From Strongylocentrotus droebachiensis (Eukaryota; Echinodermata; Echinoidea; Camarodonta; Strongylocentrotidae), in the NCBI GenBank assembly GCA_035222895.1, contig JAVYIG010000060.1:744001-808000 (forward strand): DNA of 64,000 nucleotides. The letters are read 5' to 3'. Made by a program: the position numbers and the translations under genes. Numbering within the stretch: the first letter of the stretch is position 1; every line of letters begins with the position of its first letter. This document shows, in pieces, positions 58,328-64,000 of the stretch. The notes under the pieces were generated by a model. The model saw only the letters and a program-made list of their open reading frames with translations. It ran no database searches and had not been told where the DNA came from.

Positions 58328-60180
58328 TTCATTTCAAAGACTTTATTTTCTGCAATCAAACAAATCAGTTATACACAAATATGGATAATTATATAAAACA
58401 TAAGGTATGCAAACAATATACAAAATATAGAAACAAATGTATAATACATGAGTAAGAGTAAATGTATACGTTGGGCCATTGCGTGTATACAGAAAGAAAG
58501 CAGAAGGTCGCCGTTATAAGCAAAAGCTTGAGTAGACGGTCAACCGAGCTAAGATAAAAATGAGTTGTGAAATATTGGCAAAGTAACAAGAAGAGGGGGC
58601 CATGATACTCAAATGATATATATTACAACTAAATGTGAATATAAACAGTTGGATTCAATATAAATAATTATAGAATTAGCATATGAATCTCATCTTTATA
58701 TGGCTACTAATTATACGTTAATGACAGAGATAAGACAGAAACTAAACAAAACAAGGGTGCGAGTGGTGCGTGTGTGTGCAAGTGCAAGTGTCCTCATGCG
58801 CCAAAATGTTGAATCATCAGTATTATTATGTAACGTCAGACCAAAATTTAATGTAGTTTCTAAAGTTTTTTACAAAGAACGCTTTTTTTTTTCTTTCTTT
58901 TATAAATCTTTGTACATTATATTGTGAAATAATGGTTTTTTTTTAGTGTAGCTTTAAATGAATAGAGAGATGTACACTGTTTAACATGTCTAGGGAGTGC
59001 ATTCCAAATGTTTGGACCGTGATATCTTATGGACTTATGCGCTAACAAAGTTTTAGGATTGTGTAAATGAAAATCAGTACAATTACGCGTTGGATATGAG
59101 TGAACTTGGGAATTAGGAATAAATACGTCATGAAAAAGAGGAAGTGAATTTTGTGTGTATTTAAACATACAGATTGCTGTTTGATATAAGTGCAAATCAC
59201 TCACTTTTAAAATGTTTAATCTATAAAATAATGGATTTGTATGAGCTAAGTAATTAGAATGAGTACAAATCCTAAGTGCTCTTTTTTGCAAGAGAAAAAT
59301 TATATTAATCTTAGTTATACTACAGTTCCCCCAAACTACATTACAGTATGTAAACTAAGGTAACACTAATGCATTATATAATGTATAAAGTATTTTCTCG
59401 GGTACAAGATCCCTCATTTTACCAATTACCCCAACTGCCCTTGAAATTGATGTTGTAATATTATTTACATGATTATTCCAAGTAAGCTTTGAATCCAAAG
59501 TTATACCTAAAAATTTTGTCGATTTCCTTTCAACTATAGAAATATCATCAATAACAATGTTTATAACCTGATCAAAGTGTGTTTGGGAAGCACAAAAATT
59601 TATAAAACATGTTTTATCTAAATTAAGGGACAATTTATTGCATTTAAACCATGTTTAAATCATTATTGAGAGTATAAATTAGAGTATTCAAGCATTTATG
59701 AGAACAAAATATGTTAGTGTCATCTGCGAAAAGCACGTAAGTAAGAAGTGGCTTTACTATGTCATTAATATAAATAAGAAAAAGAAGGGGGCCTAAAATT
59801 GATCCTTGTGGAACACCACATAACACATTTAAGTTAGGGGAATTTACTGATTGAAATGAAACAGATTGCTTTCGATTAGCTAAATAATTCTTAAACCATT
59901 TTAAGGCTGTGCCTCGTATACCATAATGAGTAAGTTTTTGCAACAAAATGTTATGATTCATGGTGTCAAAAGCTTTTGACAGGTCCATAAATACCCCAAT
60001 TATATGTTCCTTATTATTAAGTGTTTGAGTTATTTTATCACAAGATTGTATCAAAGCATAATCAGTAGAAAAACCTTTTCGAAATCCAAATTGATTGCAA
60101 ATAAGAGTATTATTTTCTTGTAAAAAAGAATAAAGACGTTTATAAACAATTTTTTCTAAAATCTTGGGTATCGATACCCC
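58328..60180 (-). mobile_element. Jockey-supergroup LINE, 5'-truncated, fairly well preserved
   Basis: Minus-strand blocks in order: FGFRKGFSTDYALIQ, MDLSKAFDTMNHNILLQKL, GVPQGSILGPLLFLIYINDI and LFADDTNIFC (59644-60189), MSLNLDKTCFINFC and TKFLGITLDSKLTWNNHVNN (59355-59633), then QKRALRICTHSNYLAHTNPL and IRYHGPNIWNALPRHVKQC (58917-59291). RT catalytic motifs are intact; frames break at two or more places. The 3' UTR runs to an AATAAAGTCTTTGAAATG end near 58330. The endonuclease is missing. Confidence 0.9.
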
Positions 60181-61143
60181 ACCTGCCACAATTTTGAAAT
60201 TCGAAATTCAACTTGTTGAAATCTTGTGATATTGATGATTGATATTACGGTAATGATGATGATGGTTATGGCGATTATAGAATTCATACTTGCATATACA
60301 ATAATATTAATAACAAAATTGACAAAAATAATATATGTCATTGTTAACGTAAGCAAATTATTAAAATAAAAGTGGTCGTACCTGGCCGATGGAAATGAGG
60401 GATCAAAGTGTGCTGAAGAGGTTTCTAAATAATAAAACAAATCAAACTCAAGTCAGAAACATTTAAAATATAATTATCACTGTTTACAAAGGCTCATATA
60501 AGATTAATTTCAGATTTGTCTCAGTAATGCGACATGCAAAAGTGAAACTTTAGTTTAGAAATGAATATCCAGATGATGTTACAATAATTACTGTGATTGC
60601 TCAGGCCCGAAACTTTAAAAGGTGCTTTGATGCTTCGCATCCCCTCACCCCGCTAGCGACAACAGGTCCGTTAATTTGTTTTTAATATTGTACCTTAAAC
60701 TTTATTTTCAGACAAAAAAACAAATCCAAAATGCTCCCTACCATTTCCTAACATTTAAGATAAGACATTGTGTAGCTTGGAAATACCCGACCACTGGACT
60801 TCGGTTACATTTCTCTAAGGTGAGTGGCGAAAGGCCCAAAAGTGGCTTATTTCTTGACTATAATCCCCCACCTTATAATCAAAACAACAACATATATCAT
60901 TTTAAATGCTTTTTTGTTTTGTTTTGGAATTGCATATGAAAGCTTTCCCATGTTGTTGCAACACCATGGAAAGCTGCCTTTTATAGGCCGAGACCATTTT
61001 CTCTACTAATCAAATATGGGTCATAAATATTAGTTGTTTGCTCTTTTATTTGATTGATTTGGATATTCATACATGAATATATGTTCTAACATCAAACCCA
61101 TACAAATGAGGGAAAAAAATGCTGAATAAATTACATAAATATT
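60181..61143. other. Non-coding stretch
   Basis: AT-rich sequence. Short frames near 60676-60939 lack motifs. No element border recognised. Confidence 0.5.
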
Positions 61144-61319
61144 TTGATCCAACATCACTTATTGCAAGATTTAGGTTTGTCAATGCATTTAGGACAGCAG
61201 ATGTCGGCAACTCTCCGACTAGCTCTCAGCAGCTTGACGGCGCTCTGCTTCTGCCTCATTGGCTGCTGTCCTAAATGCATTGACAAATCTAAATATTGCA
61301 ATAAGTGATGTTGGATCAA
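61144..61319. repeat. 57-bp inverted repeat spanning a coding end
   Basis: Arms 61144-61200 and 61263-61319 are reverse complements with two mismatches. The right arm lies in the terminal exon (codes DPTSLIAIFRFVNAFRTAA); the left arm lies just past the stop codon. Confidence 0.9.
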
Positions 61320-61419
61320 CAAGTCGCCTCCATTCTGTACGACTACATGCTGCTATTTCAACTTCTTGCCCATCTTTAATTCTCAGTAGAAGGTTTGCCT
61401 TGGCAGGCGCTCCTTTTTC
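61219..61419 (-). CDS. Terminal exon of an unidentified host gene
   Basis: On the minus strand the acceptor GTGTAATTTACAG opens a 66-codon frame in phase 0: EKGAPAKANLLLRIKDGQEV, then EIAACSRTEWRRLVDPTSLI, a helical FRFVNAFRTAANEAEAERRQ and AAES-stop. The last 30 residues are likely alpha-helical and charged. Not recognised. It may belong with the exon at 62162-62315, but that one exits in phase 1, so another exon would be needed between. Confidence 0.5.
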   Translation of the reverse strand, partial: EKGAPAKANLLLRIKDGQEVEIAACSRTEWRRLVDPTSLIAIFRFVNAFRTAANEAEAERRQAAES

Positions 61420-61576
61420 CTGTAAATTACACAACCTTTCCAGCGTAGTTTACATCGCAAGAAAGTTGATCAAAGACTGAACACATTTGCGCGCTGTAGA
61501 ACTTGTTCATTAGAAATACGGTGCTGCCAGTGTATCCCTATGATGGACCACCAGAAGATAAATAGGTCGATAATTT

Positions 61577-61940
61577 GCAAGTAAAAGGTTTGCAGATGCG
61601 AATATACCTGTATGTCAAGCGGTTGTAAGAAATTTATTTTCAAGTTTATTTAGAGATGTGACACTTAAACAAGTCTTGAATTGAATACGTAATGTACGTA
61701 AAATCAATATATACGAATTACCTTGGCACTCTAGTGCAAGTAAAATGTTTGCAGATGTGAATATACCTGCATGTCAAGCTGTTGTAAGAAATTTAGTTTT
61801 CAAGTTTATTCAGAGAATTGACACTTTTACAAGTTTTGAATTGAATACGTAATGTACGTAAAATCAATATATACGAAAACCTATGCACTCTACTGCAAGT
61901 AAAAGGTTTGCGGATGCGAATATACATGCATGTAACGTTG
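61577..61940. repeat. Tandem repeat, period 159 bp, 2.3 copies
   Basis: Units start at 61577, 61736 and 61895 with GCAAGTAAAA. Shared words include TTGAATTGAATACGTAATGT and ATATACCTGYATGTCAAGC. It lies between two candidate exons and is non-coding. Confidence 0.9.
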
Positions 61941-62161
61941 ACGAACGAAGGTAGTTCGCTATACGTTTTGTAAGCGGCACATGTAAAATGCATACGTTTA
62001 AAAAATAATTTCATTACCATGAGGTTAAATATATTTTGTTAAACTGAGGCTTAATGCAATTGTATTTGCAAGACCTTCAGTGTCCTTTATATTTTGCATT
62101 TGCCTCAATATTTTCCGTAACTCGGAACTCGATGAGCAACAGTGTATAAAGTGATAATTAC

Positions 62162-62315
62162 CTTCTTCAACTATGCTGAACCTGATTTCCACTTCATTGT
62201 CAGTCCCTTGTCTTATGTTGTAGCCTAAATTCTTGTTAATTTTGACATTTTTCGAATCGGTGGGGATATACGCAGTACGCTTATTCACGTGATGCAATGA
62301 TTGCTCTTTGATAAC
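62162..62315 (-). CDS. Internal exon of an unidentified host gene
   Basis: The minus strand shows a TTCTACATTTTCAG acceptor, 154 nt open, and a GAAG|GTAATT donor. The product reads VIKEQSLHHVNKRTAYIPTD, then SKNVKINKNLGYNIRQGTDN and EVEIRFSIVEE. It enters in phase 0 and exits in phase 1. Beta-strand-like alternation is visible but no family is recognised. It probably belongs to the same minus-strand gene region as 61219-61419 and perhaps the death-domain exon. Confidence 0.55.
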
Positions 62316-62854
62316 CTGAAAATGTAGAATATACACAAGAAGAAAATATTAATACAGTTTCATAATAAGAACAACAAGTACTTATTAAAGGACAAATATA
62401 CATCAATATGCGACTGAAGTCACGTTCAAATGATTTATATTTAACAAATAACATTGGGAGAGAAACTGACAGAAATAAAAGAAAAAAAGTGAAATATTAA
62501 AGAAAAAGTGGGAAAAAGTGGTAATTAGGTTATATAAGGTAATGCAAATGTACAAGTATGTAGGTCAAACGTGAGAGAGAAACTAAATAAAGTAAATGAG
62601 GGTAGAGGCCAAATGAAAAAGCAGGATGAGGAGAATTCAAACAATTGAGAATTTCGGAGAAGAAAATAATGAAATAGATGTACACTCATATGAAACATTT
62701 ATACAGTAAGCTAAACACTATAACAGTTTATATTTAAACATAAATCATGATATTAATCAAATCATTTTCAGACCTTATGGAAAGTAGACGAAATAAGCAT
62801 AAGACAAACTGGGTATTAAACCGACTAGTAATTAAACTTAACTACCAATAGATC
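62316..62854. other. Non-coding stretch
   Basis: A-rich DNA, likely intronic. No exon or element recognised. Confidence 0.45.
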
Positions 62855-63030
62855 AATAATAAATTGTTTCTTTTATAGCGCTATATCCATTTTACAATGG
62901 ATCAAAGCGCTTTACAAAACAAATAAATCAATGAATTAAAATTTAACCAAAATATGATAACAAATGTAATGCAGTTAATTGCAATGTAAATAAGTGTGTT
63001 TTGAGATGTTTCTTAAATATCAATGGGTTA
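62855..63030 (-). mobile_element. L2-type LINE 3' tail
   Basis: The minus strand carries the GTAAAGCGCTTTGATCCATT and GGATATAGCGCTATAAAA words typical of L2-like 3' ends, comparable to 31194-31290. Only the 3' end is left. Confidence 0.6.
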
Positions 63031-63381
63031 TTAGACTAACATGACTATTACCTTAAATAGTCATTAAACTAAATGATAAGTAGTCAAAATGATTATAAGA
63101 CCATGTGAATTCTAGGCGGGCGGGATGTAGACAAAATTAAAGTAGACTTATTGGTAGTAGACGAACTGATTGTATACACAGCTGCAATTTAACCTGCTTG
63201 AAGCGTGACATCGGTACAAATTTGTTTTACAAATCATTTACAAAGGTAAAGGGGATGTTATTAAAACATTTCAATACTTAACACATCCTATGAAAATGCC
63301 ATCTAGAACAGAGATCTTTTCATTTAAGGGCAGCAAATATGTCTCTAATTTGAGTCCAGGGCTAAGCCCCCAGGACCATTC
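63031..63381. other. Non-coding stretch
   Basis: AT-rich sequence with GACTAGTAATTAAAC-like and TAGTAGACG words repeated loosely upstream. Nothing else recognised. Confidence 0.45.
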
Positions 63382-63385
63382 TTAA

Positions 63386-63765
63386 AGGTATAGGCCAGTT
63401 CTGGTCATGCGATTGCATTGTGAAAGAAACGTTGTTGAATCGACCAGAAAAGGTTGATCATCTAGCATATACGTATTGGTGTGTACTGCAAGGTTCTAGA
63501 ATCATCAGAATGATAAGAAATTTTGCCCAGTATTGGTAAAGTTACAAGCACTGTACACAGAAATATGTATATGGGACTATGCGATATATATCCAGTCCGG
63601 ATCGATGTGATAATTTACAAAATATATCAATTAGTAGGCGGTTTCCGGGCAAAAGGTGTATCATCACGTCTTAGTCAAAACATATTCTTTCACATTATTT
63701 GTAATAAGAGCTTCCATTTCATTTTTGAAAGGGGGAGGGGGCGTTTTCAAAACTGGTCTATACCT
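63386..63765. mobile_element. TTAA-type MITE (AGGTATAGGCCAGT ends)
   Basis: The left end AGGTATAGGCCAGTTCTGG follows TTAA (63382-63385). The right end, reverse-complemented, is AGGTATAGACCAGTTTTGA and is followed by TGAA, a one-base-changed TTAA. About 380 bp, non-coding. Confidence 0.7.
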
Positions 63766-64000
63766 TGAACAACCTGTTATGTAATTTAATCAATCTATCT
63801 AAACATCCTCTAGAACAATTTGACCGAAATCTGTGCAGGAGTCGAAATAGGTATACAAATATTTGCGTAGGTTAAAAATATTGATTGGGAAAATAAGGTT
63901 TGGCATATCTTACTAGAAGTCCTATATTAGGTGGACATTTTCTTTGCAGTATAATCAATTGTTTTTTGTACTTCAAATTATCATCTAGTATATGAACCTA

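Overview
This is eukaryotic DNA, and almost certainly from a marine invertebrate deuterostome. A sea urchin or other echinoderm is my best guess. The evidence is AT-rich non-coding DNA with split exons (GT-AG sites and small exons), many CR1/L2/Rex1/Jockey-type LINE fragments, a Penelope-like element with a GIY-YIG domain, many small DNA transposons, and foldback elements whose tandemly repeated ends recall the TU elements described in Strongylocentrotus. No rRNA, tRNA, CRISPR or operon structure is visible. Most of the window is intron or intergenic DNA packed with nested mobile elements.

Host coding sequence is sparse and lies on the minus strand. One likely gene starts with an ATG exon at 24161-24431, behind a GC-box/CCAAT promoter. 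It may continue leftwards through small exons at 12284-12326, 2025-2296 and 110-143. Reading phase is kept for exons 1-2 and 3-4, so at least one exon is missing between 2.3 and 12.3 kb. A second minus-strand gene region at 56-62 kb has an exon at 62162-62315, a terminal exon at 61219-61419, and an exon coding a death domain at 56373-56664. A plus-strand spliced transcript with no long reading frame may run from about 8800 to 11400.

Layout: 0.3-1.8 kb, Rex1-like LINE cut by a foldback element; 3.3 kb, foldback arm; 4.6-5.3 kb, TIR element; 5.6-6.9 kb, LINE; 13.5-13.8 kb, TIR element copy; 14.1-15.6 kb, L2-like LINE containing a perfect 225-bp palindrome; 15.8-16.5 kb, inverted MITE pair; 17.5-18.75 kb and 19.0-19.86 kb, TTAA-flanked MITEs, each with another insertion inside; 20.6-23.2 kb, young LTR element with no coding core; 25.05-25.96 kb, CpG-rich TIR element; 26.2-30.2 kb, Penelope-like element cut by a hAT element filled with about 12 copies of a ~110-bp repeat; 31.2-31.7 kb, L2 tail; 32.8-33.4 kb, second copy of the 19-kb MITE; 34.4-37.6 kb, hairpins and a 2-kb head-to-head inverted repeat with Crypton-like coding pieces; 37.7-39.6 kb, Rex1-like LINE; 40.4-46 kb, old rearranged duplication with LINE pieces; 48.7-50.5 kb, full foldback element; 52.25-52.67 kb, CpG-rich TIR element; 53.9-60.2 kb, several LINE 3' ends; 61-64 kb, exons, a 159-bp tandem repeat and a MITE.

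The elements do not form one pathway. Their nesting gives relative ages: LINE older than the foldback element at 0.8 kb, and Penelope-like element older than the hAT element. The clearest unusual structures are the foldback family, the head-to-head Crypton-like inverted repeat, the perfect palindrome inside a LINE, the repeat-filled hAT element, and a coding exon whose reverse complement lies directly after its stop codon.
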